NCBI GenBank assembly: GCA_047967505.1
Contig: CM106539.1
Length of the DNA stretch: 64,000 bases
DNA from: Dipteris shenzhenensis
Taxonomy: Eukaryota; Polypodiophyta; Polypodiopsida; Gleicheniales
Reading direction: 5' to 3' (one strand)
The position numbers were made by a program, and so were the translations under genes. A model generated the notes under the pieces. It ran no database searches, was not told the origin of the DNA, and was given only the letters and a program-made list of their open reading frames with translations. How positions within the stretch are numbered: the stretch's first letter is position 1; each line of letters starts with the position of its first letter. Positions 45,878 through 56,010 of the stretch are shown piece by piece.

Positions 45878-48800
45878 ATGGCTAAAGATTTTGTTCCAGG
45901 GATGGATGTGATTTTATGTAGCAAAAGAGAAGTAGTTACATTTGCTACAATCCATGATAGTGATCCCAATTCACTTTGCCACTTTCGAAGACTGGGCGAA
46001 GATAAGGTGGCAGTTACTGTATCAAAGATTCTTAGCGCACATGTTGAGCTAAAGTATAAATGTGGAGATATGGAAACACTTGGAGATGTTATGCCCTACA
46101 ATACATCCAACAAATCATTTATAGCATGGGACAAAGATGAGACTTATGCAACAGACATTATCAAGAATACAAAGTGCACCACCTTGGATTTTACTATAGG
46201 GGACATTTTACAAATGAGATCATTTGCAAATAAGATTGTAGCAGAAGGTGAAGTATTGGGATTTGAACAAGTGGAGCAATGGTCATTTGCGCAGATGAGG
46301 ATTCTAAAAGTCACTGATGATGGTATGGTTGATAACATAACATCCTTATGTGATCCCTACTATGAGGTAGGCAAGAATATGAGATGGAGCATGCAATTTT
46401 TAAACATGAGAAAGAGGCACATGGTTTTCAATGATAAAGACAACGTATACTACAATATCAAAGGACCTAAAAAGCGTGCCCATGTGCCAGGCTCTATCAC
46501 TTCAAATGTGGATGATTTCAATATACTCAATTATAGAAGTGACATCTTATCTGGAGTGGATGAGTTCATTGGTTCCAAGAAACAAAATGATTTTAGAAGC
46601 GAAGCCTTATCTGGGGTGGATGAAATCTTGCACAGTGAGAAGGGCAAAGGTTTCAATAGCGATGTCTTGTCAAGTGTGGATGAGTTCATGCATATTAACA
46701 AACCTGGTGTCAATCAAGGTTGTGGATTTGTGAAAGCCATGCAAGATGTCCCAATGAGTGATGTTCTCTCAGGAGTGGAAGAGTTTCAAGGTTCTCAATA
46801 CTCTCGTAGAATATTGAATTCATTGAATGGTCCTAAGAGTATGTTAAAAATGAGGATGAGATCAACAGAGGATTATTCAGTATTTAACTTTGATTGTGAT
46901 ATGAACAAGGATGCAACGACCAATCATGGATGCTTGGTTACAAACAAATGTGAGGAGAAGAAGTGCATAAATACAGATAACAATGTGCACGAGGAACGAA
47001 AACGGTCATACATATGCATGAAGAGAAAGAGAATCCAGGCAGATCCACAAAAGCAACCAAAGAGGAAGAGAGTAATGAAGGAGGAGAACATGTTAAATGC
47101 ATTGGGATATCTATGTTGCAAGCGAAGATGTATGCACTTCATTGATCTTGCAGACATCAGGGAATGTAGAGGACACGTGTGGCAAAGAAGGGGAAGCGAA
47201 AGAAATGAATACCTTCTCACAAGTCTCTCTTGCTTTCTTCAGAATGGCAATAAAAGGCTAAGTTCAAGACAAAAGGTAAAACCTCTCGTAAATGGAAAAA
47301 GGATTTGCAATAAAGCATATCGCAATATTACTGGATTATCCCATGGTACATATTGGGATTTAGTCACCAAGGCAAAGGGCGGCAACAAATTTAGCATTCA
47401 CGGTAATAGAGGAAGGTCCAAATCAAGAATCTCAACTGTCAGGGCAGCATCAATTTTGCAAGACTTCATACATGAAAATGCTTTGCCTCAACCCCATATA
47501 TCTACCAAACTCCCTAACGGTGACGCGATCACTGAAATGCACCTTCCAATGGGCTTGACAAAGCTCGAAGTATTTGAGTCTATTGCAGAAAAGCAAAGGC
47601 AAAGAGGGGATGCCATAGCTTCTTCTCATACTTTGTATACTCTTTGGAAGAAGAACTTTGGATATGTTAAAATCCCAAGGAGGCAAAAAATGTCAAAGTG
47701 CAATGTCTATGATGATTTAAAGCAAGTGATTGAGAGTGCAACATGTCCAAATCAAAGGGAATTATACAAAAAAAACCAAAAATCTCATCATGACCTTATT
47801 CGACATTCTAGACAAAAATATGCATTTTGGAAGGAGCAAGCTATTTCGCATCCTGATGACTACATGTGCCTTATTGTAGATGGCATGGATCAGAATACAA
47901 CAACATTGCCTCGTTTTGTTGCCACTCCACCTAAATTACAAGGAAAGCACTTTCTAAAGACACATCTATGTGGAGTGTTAGTGCATGGAATTAAGTTCTT
48001 TGCAGATATATGGATTGATTCCTTGCATCTACATGATAGCAATCAAGTTGTAACATCTATTATGAAGGCAATTCGCAATGTACATGCAGAAAAAGGTCGC
48101 CTGCCACTGACTTTGAGAATACAAGCTGATAATTGCTGGCAAGAAAATAAGAATGTACTCATGTTTGCATTCTGCTCCATGCTAGTTGCTCATCGAATCT
48201 TCAATGAGGTCGAATGTGGATTTTTGTATGTTGGGCATACACATGAGGATATCGATCAGGTTTTTAGCACAGTCTCAAGGGAGCTTAAATGCAAGGATGT
48301 GGAGACAATAGATGACTTGGTAAGAAGATGTGGCAGGCAAGTTGGTGGTCGTAAGGAAAGTACAGTATGTGAGAGGCTCGAAAGAATGTATGATTGGAAG
48401 AGCTTCATTCTACCTTTCATACAAACGGGTGGTGATGCATTGACAGGTCATACCAATCCACACTACTTTCGTTTTTTTTTAAAAGATGAAAAACCCGTAA
48501 TGCAATGGCAACAGTATTCTCATGATACAAAATGGGAACCTGAAGAACCTTACAGTCTCTTAACTTCAATTCCCAGCAAGGAAAGGTATCCAACATGGGC
48601 TCCTATACAAGAATTTAATGAGAGGTCTAATTGTGAAATAGATGGATTAAAAGCATTTATTACATACAAAGAGGAAATGCTCCGGAGATATCCTGATTCG
48701 AAGCCTACTTGGAGAGAACACACTACCACTGTAATTAACAAGACACGAAATTTAATAAAGGACCTTGAGAGAATGCGAGGCTCAAAGGATGTCAAGGAAG

Positions 48801-49348
48801 AATGCAATATGTTTTGGCCAAATGTTCATAACGATTTGCGCCCAGCTCCAGTCTTTGAAAATGAATTTGTATCATTACTCCCACGTCCATATTGTGGACC
48901 GAAGAAGAGAGAGTTTATGCCACAAGTAGATATAGAGGTCGATTGTTTTGTTGTGGTTCGGCCATCGGATGATGAATATGAGAATGTGAAGTTTTGGGTT
49001 GCAAAAGTAGTTGATGTGCAAAGAGATGACCAAGGGAGAGCTACAACATTTACACCGGTATGGTATGAGCCAAAGGGTAGGAAGGAGAATATGGATAACA
49101 ACACATTATATACTAATTGTATAATGAAGGAGTGGGTCCCAAATGATGAAGCAGTCTCTCAAGTTTCGATGGAGACAATCATAGTGTCTTGGCATTCAAG
49201 GGCAAAGAAATCAAAGAAGCACATGGGATATGAGGTAGAAGGAAAAATAAAAATACCACAGCAAACTATTTTGCATATACACAAATTTTTAAGGATGCTC
49301 GCCATGGAGGAAGTAGAAGGAGACAGCGCAAATGAAGAATGTCCATGA
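45878..49348 (+). CDS. DUF7869-like protein with RNase H/DDE-like core, candidate transposase
   Basis: An intact frame of about 1156 codons. ATG 45878 is the first in-frame ATG. A 3' splice site (GTTGCCACTGCAG) just upstream suggests an earlier exon is possible. Residues ~215-315 carry four degenerate copies of SDVLSGVDEF. A basic region (KRKRVMKEE) and a Cys/His-rich stretch (YLCCKRRCMHF) follow. The core at ~650-810 has CLIVDGMDQN (Asp668), IQADNCWQENKN (Asp751) and GHTHEDIDQVF (Glu790/Asp791). The order and spacing match the family annotated as DUF7869 and resemble an RNase H-fold DDE/D nuclease. Near the C-terminus, CFVVVRPSDDEY, FWVAKVVDV and FTPVWYEP suggest an SH3-like barrel. It lies at the right end of the TIR-bounded unit, so a transposase role is plausible but inferred. 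Confidence 0.7.
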   Translation: MAKDFVPGMDVILCSKREVVTFATIHDSDPNSLCHFRRLGEDKVAVTVSKILSAHVELKYKCGDMETLGDVMPYNTSNKSFIAWDKDETYATDIIKNTKCTTLDFTIGDILQMRSFANKIVAEGEVLGFEQVEQWSFAQMRILKVTDDGMVDNITSLCDPYYEVGKNMRWSMQFLNMRKRHMVFNDKDNVYYNIKGPKKRAHVPGSITSNVDDFNILNYRSDILSGVDEFIGSKKQNDFRSEALSGVDEILHSEKGKGFNSDVLSSVDEFMHINKPGVNQGCGFVKAMQDVPMSDVLSGVEEFQGSQYSRRILNSLNGPKSMLKMRMRSTEDYSVFNFDCDMNKDATTNHGCLVTNKCEEKKCINTDNNVHEERKRSYICMKRKRIQADPQKQPKRKRVMKEENMLNALGYLCCKRRCMHFIDLADIRECRGHVWQRRGSERNEYLLTSLSCFLQNGNKRLSSRQKVKPLVNGKRICNKAYRNITGLSHGTYWDLVTKAKGGNKFSIHGNRGRSKSRISTVRAASILQDFIHENALPQPHISTKLPNGDAITEMHLPMGLTKLEVFESIAEKQRQRGDAIASSHTLYTLWKKNFGYVKIPRRQKMSKCNVYDDLKQVIESATCPNQRELYKKNQKSHHDLIRHSRQKYAFWKEQAISHPDDYMCLIVDGMDQNTTTLPRFVATPPKLQGKHFLKTHLCGVLVHGIKFFADIWIDSLHLHDSNQVVTSIMKAIRNVHAEKGRLPLTLRIQADNCWQENKNVLMFAFCSMLVAHRIFNEVECGFLYVGHTHEDIDQVFSTVSRELKCKDVETIDDLVRRCGRQVGGRKESTVCERLERMYDWKSFILPFIQTGGDALTGHTNPHYFRFFLKDEKPVMQWQQYSHDTKWEPEEPYSLLTSIPSKERYPTWAPIQEFNERSNCEIDGLKAFITYKEEMLRRYPDSKPTWREHTTTVINKTRNLIKDLERMRGSKDVKEECNMFWPNVHNDLRPAPVFENEFVSLLPRPYCGPKKREFMPQVDIEVDCFVVVRPSDDEYENVKFWVAKVVDVQRDDQGRATTFTPVWYEPKGRKENMDNNTLYTNCIMKEWVPNDEAVSQVSMETIIVSWHSRAKKSKKHMGYEVEGKIKIPQQTILHIHKFLRMLAMEEVEGDSANEECP

Positions 49349-49463
49349 TTAAAGCTTTGTATTGAAGTCCATTGAAGGATTTTATTTGGGTACTAGGCAA
49401 GGAGCCAATCCAAGACAATTATAATCAGAGTCATCACCTCGTATGTCAAATGAGAGTCAAAAT

Positions 49464-49880
49464 ATGCACTGGATGTCACCCAAGGGTCAAGGCTTGCCAA
49501 GACAATAGGGAGTTAATGTAGATGGCACCTGGCAAGGGACTATCACATTGAGCAATAAGACTATGGGGAGTCAATGCACCCAAGGGGCAACAAGGCTTGG
49601 CAAGATAACTTGTGGGAGTTAATGCAGATGGCACCTGTATTTTGCACTGGATGTCACCCAAGGGTCAAGGCTTGGCAAGACAACAGGGAGTTAATGCAGA
49701 TGGCACCTAGCAAGGGACTATCGCATTGAGCAATAAGACAATGGGGAGTCAATGCACCCAAGGGGCAAGGCTTGGCAAGACAAGCCTAGGTCAAATTATG
49801 CAGATGGCAACTGGCAAGGGACTGTCGTGACATTGAGCAATAAGACAATGGGGTGTCAAATTATGCAGATGGCACGAATT
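49464..49880. repeat. ~178-bp tandem repeat downstream of the DUF7869-like gene
   Basis: GCACTGGATGTCACCCAAGG recurs at about 49466 and 49644 with similar sequence between (AGATGGCACCT, ATTGAGCAATAAGAC). A third, degraded copy follows. Confidence 0.8.
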
Positions 49881-50149
49881 GAGGCTTTTTAAGAGCAACA
49901 ATTTAAATTGTAAACATATGTTCAATCTATATCATTTTGGATATAAAGACTCTAGCTAAGAGCAACGTCTCTCAATGTAATCATATACATAAAGCTACAA
50001 TTGCTATTATCCCTCGTTGGTCTTATGGCATCATGTCTTCTTTCTATTTATTAAAAGTTTTGTTAAATTTTGTGCATATTGCCGAGTGACAATGTTATTT
50101 TCATGAAATATTTAAGTCTCCTTTCATGGATTTATAAATTTATCATGTC

Positions 50150-50515
50150 AACGAAAAACGTCAAGGAAAAATATTAAAAATAATTAAATTAACAAATAAC
50201 TTAGATATAGCTAGAATTTCTAATATAGGATTATTTCAAATTCTTGCATGTTGGTGCAAAAGTATAGATTGAAAAAACAATATTTGTATGTGAATATGAT
50301 AGAGCCACAAAGTGAACTTTTGATTTGGGAAGGAAAAATGTCAAGGAAAAATATTAAAAATAATTAAATTAACAAATAACTTAGATATAGCTAGAATTTC
50401 TAATATAGGATTATTTCAAATTCTTGCATGTTGGTGCAAAAGTATAGATTGAAAAAACAATATTTTTATGTGAATATGACAGTGCCACAAAGTGAACTTT
50501 TGATTTGGGAAGAAA
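50150..50515. repeat. 181-bp tandem duplication
   Basis: GTCAAGGAAAAATATTAAAA and the next ~160 bases occur at about 50159 and again at about 50340, nearly identical. Confidence 0.9.
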
Positions 50516-50615
50516 CTTTTTAGAAAGTAAAATTTTGATTTGGAAAGGATATTTTCATAAAGTAAAGTTTTCATTTGGGAAGGATTTTTGGGCTTCGTCC
50601 AAAAACAACACAAAA

Positions 50616-50641
50616 AGTCCAAAATTAATGAAATAGGTGTT
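50616..50641 (-). repeat. Right terminal inverted repeat, 26 bp
   Basis: Exact reverse complement of 28743-28768, ending GGTGTT and followed by ATAG. Confidence 0.8.
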
Positions 50642-50645
50642 ATAG

Positions 50646-50760
50646 GCTAATTGTACACTAATTGTATTCCAAGGAAAATAGGAATATATACAAGGATCCC
50701 TTAGGGTTAGGGTTTGTCCCATAACCCTTATGGTACAATTTGCACACACCATTCTCAACA
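50646..50760 (-). repeat. 5' part of the copia-type LTR split by the 21.9 kb unit
   Basis: On the minus strand it starts TGTTGAGAATGG and includes CCCTAACCCTAA, TTGTATATATTCC (TATA-like) and AGTGTACAATTAGCC. This order parallels the LTR at 4093-4262. Rejoined with 28713-28742 across one ATAG it would give an LTR of about 145 bp, similar to the 170 bp copy. Confidence 0.55.
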
Positions 50761-50763
50761 AGA

Positions 50764-50990
50764 AGTCACTGCATTATCAAGTCATCCCATTAAGAAGTTG
50801 CCATGTAAAGAAGTCACCATGTTATCAAGTCACCGTGTCATTAAATCGTCGCATTAAGAAGTTTCCACTTTAAGAAGTTGCTGCATTATCAAGTTGCCAC
50901 TTTAAGAAGTAGTTGCATTATCAAGCCACCACATTAAGAAGTCATTGCGTTATCAAGTTTGTAGCAATAATCAAGTTGCTATATCTGACT
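50764..50990. repeat. Degenerate minisatellite (AAGAAGT.../TTATCAAGT)
   Basis: Short units alternating AAGAAGTYRCYRC with ATTATCAAGTC-like sequence repeat at least eight times with drift. Confidence 0.75.
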
Positions 50991-53345
50991 CACTACATTA
51001 ACATTGTCACAGCCTACAAAATGTGGCACTTGGCTAGCTATAGATTTAGATAAAATTGATGAAATTTGCATGCAGATTGCATTGAAATAAAGGCCATTCT
51101 TAAGCAACCATCACTAGGGCACTGGCCCCACACCCCAACGGGACATTGTCTCTAGACCCAGCCGTATTGTGGTACAGGAAAGCCCCTTGACCCCATATCA
51201 AAGAAAAATCAACTTAGAATTGGGGATTGAATTGTGCTAACCACCAACACATGCACTTGAGTCCTAGGAGCCAACATTGAGCCTAAGGATAGTGCCTCAA
51301 ATACCCTCTTATCGACCTATATATCTATCTCTACATCCTTAGGGTCAGCAAGCTCAAAAGTAAGTTCTTACACGTCACACAAACCACCACAAGGTGACTT
51401 GCCTAGCTCATAATAGTCCATGAGCCTACACAAAGACATGGGAGAACCCTCCAATGTTAGAGCCTCAGTGGCTCTAAGCACCAGCTTTAATGATATAGAG
51501 TCTTCTACCCCTTCTACGGTAGCTAGATTACGAAAAATCTTTTCCAATGGGAGCAAGCAGATGCATATTTTTTTTATACTCAGATACATGAGACGCGATG
51601 GAAACCTTAAAATAAGCATGCCCAACCATGCAAAGAGTGTCTAATGGGTATGGAACTTTTCACAACCTTAGACTGTATAAAATTAAGGTCTTTGAAAAGT
51701 ATTGTATTCATTGGAAAAAGGCACATACAATGCCTGTGCAAAGTATCATGTCCATACAACATCATTCACATGGTTGAAGATGCATAGTTTTCTTGTTCTC
51801 CACAATGTCTTATACATGAGTATAAAAAAATATGCATCGATGTGGTCCTATCACATGAGCCTTTGTCTAATGGATACAATACTTTGCATAGGACTTAATA
51901 TTATTAACTTCAAGGACCATACAAAGTATCATGGATATTTTCTTGTTTACCACACCGTTTGCATCGTTGGGCATGTAGATTTTCTTATTTTTCATCATGT
52001 CTCATACGTGGCACACCTCCAAAACCACAACCTAAAACCAAGTCAATACAAAATATTCAAAAATCATGCTCAAGCATCCATGAATTTTAGGAAAGTGTCC
52101 TATTCCATCGGTATATACCAACTTCATACCCTTTTTCCATTGGTATGTTGCCAAACCCCTATCTGCCATCGGTGTGCATCAATGCCAAACCCTATTTTTG
52201 TTATTATATGCTGATATATAAGTGTCGGTATATATCAACACAAAGGCATCAATATATACGAATGGTTTCCTGGAAAAGAAAAGTCGAATCCACTCGTGCA
52301 TTTCTCTATCCCAATGCCTCACACTCTATTTCACTCATTTTGCCCAATTTGCCCTCCATTCGACTTTGTTTTCAAGTGGCACAAACAAAGCTCCATCCCC
52401 ATTCATCCACACAAACAAAGCTCCATCCCTAACTCCCACTTCTCCATCCTCTCCACAAATCTCCCTCTCCACCTCTAGGTCCTACAACAAACCTCTTGCT
52501 CCCTTTCTTTCAAGGTATGTGTTTCTCTTCTCCTTATTTTTCAAAGTTACATGCTTTCTAAGTTATTCTTTTCCTATGTTTTCTTCTACTATCCCTCAAT
52601 TCATACTCTACTTTCCCTCTAGTTTCCCTTTCTTTTTCCTCTAAGAAGAAGCATAAGGAATAGTAAGATATAGTAAAACCATAAGTTTTTGCTTCACCCA
52701 TGAGTTTTTAAAAGATCTAATTTCCCTTTCTTTTTCCTGTAAGAAGAAGCATAAGGAATAGCAAGATATACTAAAGAACCATAATTTTTTGCTTCACCCA
52801 CTAGTTTTTAAAAAAATAAGGTGCTTGCTTTGTTTTATAGGGGAGCCAATCAAAACCTCTCTCTTTCACTCCGAGGTCATCCTTTATTCTTCAGCTCTAG
52901 ATACAAAACTTCTACTTTTCTCTCTTTTTATTTTATTTTTATGTTGAAATGACAGTGCTAGCAAATGTGATGGGCATAGGATCCTTACCTCCCTTCAATC
53001 GCCTTTCCTCTTATTCTCTCTTTCCTATCTTTCCCCTCTTTTGTCTTTTGCTCTCTTTCTCTCTTTTCTCGCTTTTCTCTCTTTTTCTCTCTTTTTTCTT
53101 TTCGTCTCTTTCCTCTTCCTTCCTTAATCTCTTCATATCTTTTCCTCTTTTCTCTATTTTTCTCTTCCTCTCTTACTCTTTTCCTCTCTTTTTCTTTTTT
53201 CTCTCTTTTCCTCTATCTCTCTATTTCTCTCTTTCTCTTTCTCTCATTTTCTCTATTTTCTCTCTTCCACTCTTTCTTATTGGGTTGGCCAATCCAGTAG
53301 CTTGTCACCTTTCTTGGGAGTTGGCCCCCGTGGCTTGGTACCAAC
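50991..53345. other. No gene recognised; stray satellite monomer and pyrimidine-rich tract
   Basis: Bases about 51590-51690 resemble one diverged monomer of the 182-bp satellite (ACCATGCAAAGAGTGTCTAA then TGGAACTTTTC). Bases 52980-53275 are almost pure CT/T. The frame at 52949-53353 is low-complexity Phe/Leu/Ser and not credible. Confidence 0.5.
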
Positions 53346-53349
53346 ATGG

Positions 53350-54600
53350 GTGATTATGCTGATCTCCGGGCACACCAGCGGTTTGTCATCAACAATGTGT
53401 ACCACGAAAGTGCTGGGCATTTTTGCTATCATCTTTTGCCGCTCCGCTCATTGCCGATCCCATTCTTGAGCATCCAGGCATTTGTTCTGCTAATGGCCTT
53501 TGCCCAATCAAAACAAACATATTTTCAATTGATTTTGACCACGACCTCCACCTCCACCTCTGCATCCACGTCCGTGGCCACTGCCCCCCGCCTCGTTGGA
53601 GCGACTGTTGTGGTTGGAACAATTGTTGTTGTGGCAGTTGAAATGATTGCTGTGGTTCTCTTCTTGCACAAAAGATGAACCCACATCCTACTGCTGACCA
53701 ATCTCTCTCTGGCCACACCCATTATAGTGGCATCCCACTGTGTTGTGTGTATTAGTCAAGCCAATTGTGCACCAATTCGCATTAAGAACACACTCAACTA
53801 CGGAGTGACCAGGATTGCGGTAGTGAGTATACTAGATACCTTTCAAAACATTTAGGTACTGATCCTTCTCCGAAATCCACTAGAGTGCTCTTGCCCCCTT
53901 TAGAGGCTCGTCGAGTCTTCGTCTCCGCTTCCGAGTTGGATTCCTCCAAACTGGTACCTTCTGAGCCTTCTTCATAGTAGCTAGTCATGTCTGAATCTTC
54001 ATCGTTATCATCCAACTTCTTAGATTTTGGCAGTTTCTTCTTGGTTTTACTTGTCATGGATTTGCAGTTCTTGGATATCCTCTCATGTAGAGCCTCCCCT
54101 GCTCACACTGCTTGTGCCATGATCATCGTGAGTGTCGTCTGTGCCCGATCCACTGTGGCCAATGCCGTCTGCAGATCCCGAGATAGCCTCGAAATGAAGT
54201 AGTCATTGAGTACCTCTTGAGCAGGCCATTCCCATGCTGGCACACGTTGCATGAGTAAGTTGAATTTGGATGCATAATTTTCCACATCCTGATCTCCCTG
54301 ATCCAAGCATTGCAATCTATCCATAGTTTGCAGAATCATTTTTTTCTGATGAAACCGTCTCAAGAATGCTTCGTACACGAGATCATATGTGGTGAAGTAA
54401 TCCACCACGTACTCTCCCAACCAGTGTGCAGCCTTGCCTACTAAAGTTGACTCAAAAGCCACCTCCTGTCAGAGTGGTACCATGGGTGGTGGATTGTTGA
54501 CCTCATACACCTCCTCAAACTGCCAGACATGAGCATCCGGGTCATCCGACTTTTTCCCTGAAAACTTGGCATACTTGACTTGGCCCACCATCACAGCGCC
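53350..54600 (-). pseudogene. Decayed retrotransposon gag (Retrotrans_gag type)
   Basis: The minus strand encodes KSDDPDAHVWQFEEVYEV, then (after an in-frame TGA near 54470) VGKAAHWLGEY, FLRRFHQKK and a segment ending at a TGA (54103-54105). The same frame then continues to 53794 with a Lys-rich and acidic stretch. This matches the Retrotrans_gag pattern common in Ty3/gypsy-type elements. Further on, a Gln/Gly/Arg-rich part and a degraded zinc knuckle (ICLFDWAKGH then QNKC) are split among frames. No protease or reverse transcriptase is visible, and the LTRs were not found. Confidence 0.6.
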
Positions 54601-55590
54601 TCCAATGTTTGGTGCTCCTCCTCCAGACAGCCCTCCTTGATCAAAGAGATTACAAGAAGCAGTCGAAACTGCTGTGGAGACAAAGATGCACTCAGTACCC
54701 GACGTCCATCAAGTGAGACCTGCACCCGTAGCCATGGTGGCAGTGAAAGTGAATGAGAAGGCGAACTCTGACGCCGATCCACTCCTCCTAGAGAGCCTTG
54801 CGGAATGGCGTCTCCATGCTCAGGATCAGTGTTACATCACCGCAAGTGCGTCGTTGGTGTCAAGGGATCAGGAGGTCCTTGCGAGCATGTGCACATGCAT
54901 GCCTACTAGGAAGATAGCAATCGCAGAATTCGCTACCGCGACCACCGGTGGGTGAGGTACTTCACTGGGATTTTTACACTCGCTTGACCATAAGCAAGGT
55001 GTTTGAGATCAGATCGCATTTGTTGGAGTTCATCTTGAAATCCACGAATGTGCCTCCTTACTGCAACAATCTCCTCCTGCATCCCCACTAGCGTGAGTGC
55101 AACTACGTGCAAACACCCATGTGAAGTGCCTTCATAATGACGGCAAGGAACGGATGACATGAGTGTGCCCAAAACCTTGCCGAATGACAATCAATCGCCA
55201 GATCGTGAATCCCTTGCATGATGGTAATAATGCGCATCGTGATCGCCAATGTGTAGCATCATAACTACGCACAGATGCTACGAGAAATAAAGATAAAACG
55301 GTATGCACAACATCTACGAAAAAGGAATACAAAGAATACAAATAGAGATAGAACACTAAAGAACTCTGTATTCGAGAGCAAGGGCTCGCATAACAACTTT
55401 GTAAAGAACAACGTCGAAATGCTAGTAATAGCATGTGTACAAGAACTGTCTAACGATTAGAGAAGTGACCGTTTGAAGACTAACCGCTTGGAAACTAAAC
55501 CACCAATCCTTGTGGCTAACCTACCCTCGCACACCCCTCAAAGTCACTGAACCCATGGTTATGCAATAACACAATGGTCACAAACAAGTT
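54601..55590. other. Probable upstream leader of the gag remnant; no gene
   Basis: Minus-strand frames (for example EIVAVRRHIRGFQDELQQM near 55060) could be the gag N-terminus, but frames shift often and no start can be supported. Confidence 0.35.
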
Positions 55591-56010
55591 CACCTATGAA
55601 TGGCATCTGGGCCTAAAGACCATTAGATCTATGAAGGAAACATAGGTTGTGGGTTGTAGATGAGATCTAATGGTGGTAGAATAGCGTGGTTCATACACCG
55701 TTGGATTGGAAATTCAAATGTGTCACTTGCTTGCCTATTTATTGGATCAAAGTTAATCTAATGGTGGGAGATTTAAGGCCAACTAGAAGATGTGGACCAT
55801 TGAATCTACTTTAGGTCTAATTTTGACACAAAGAGGTTAACTTATGAATGGTGGTTGGGCCTGAGGACCATAAGATCTACATAGATCTAATGGATTATAA
55901 AAGGCGCTACACAATAAACATAGATTGTGGGATGTAGATGAGATTTGATGGTGGTAAAATAGCACGGTGCATGAACTGTTGGATTGTAAATTCAAATGTG
56001 CCACTTTCCT
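55590..56010. repeat. Diverged tandem duplication, ~259-bp period
   Basis: CTATGAATGGCATCTGGGCC near 55593 and TTATGAATGGTGGTTGGGCC near 55851 begin two similar blocks. Both contain TGTAGATGAGAT and GTTGGATTG followed by AAATTCAAATGTG. Confidence 0.75.

Larger units (their letters stand above)
28743..50641. mobile_element. Candidate 21.9 kb DNA transposon (TIR-bounded)
   Basis: The ends are an exact 26-bp inverted repeat (28743-28768; 50616-50641) starting AACACCTATTTC. The direct repeat ATAG lies immediately outside both ends (28739-28742; 50642-50645). Similarity between the ends continues inward imperfectly (TTTTGTG...TTTTGGA), with about 20 extra bases on the left. The outer flanks look like the two halves of one minus-strand copia LTR in correct order, which is what an insertion predicts. 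Cargo: a DUF7869-like gene, a decayed ParB/methyltransferase/Ulp1 composite gene, a coiled-coil ORF, a satellite array and CT repeats. Superfamily is unassigned. An alternative is that the inverted repeat comes from two oppositely oriented repeat fragments. Confidence 0.65.

Noticed and set aside
48550-49104. Minus-strand frames opposite the DUF7869-like gene
   Set aside because: Antisense shadows of a long intact coding frame.
52949-53353. 134-codon Phe/Leu/Ser-rich frame resembling a membrane protein
   Set aside because: It is a CT/T-rich low-complexity tract; the hydrophobic composition follows from base composition.
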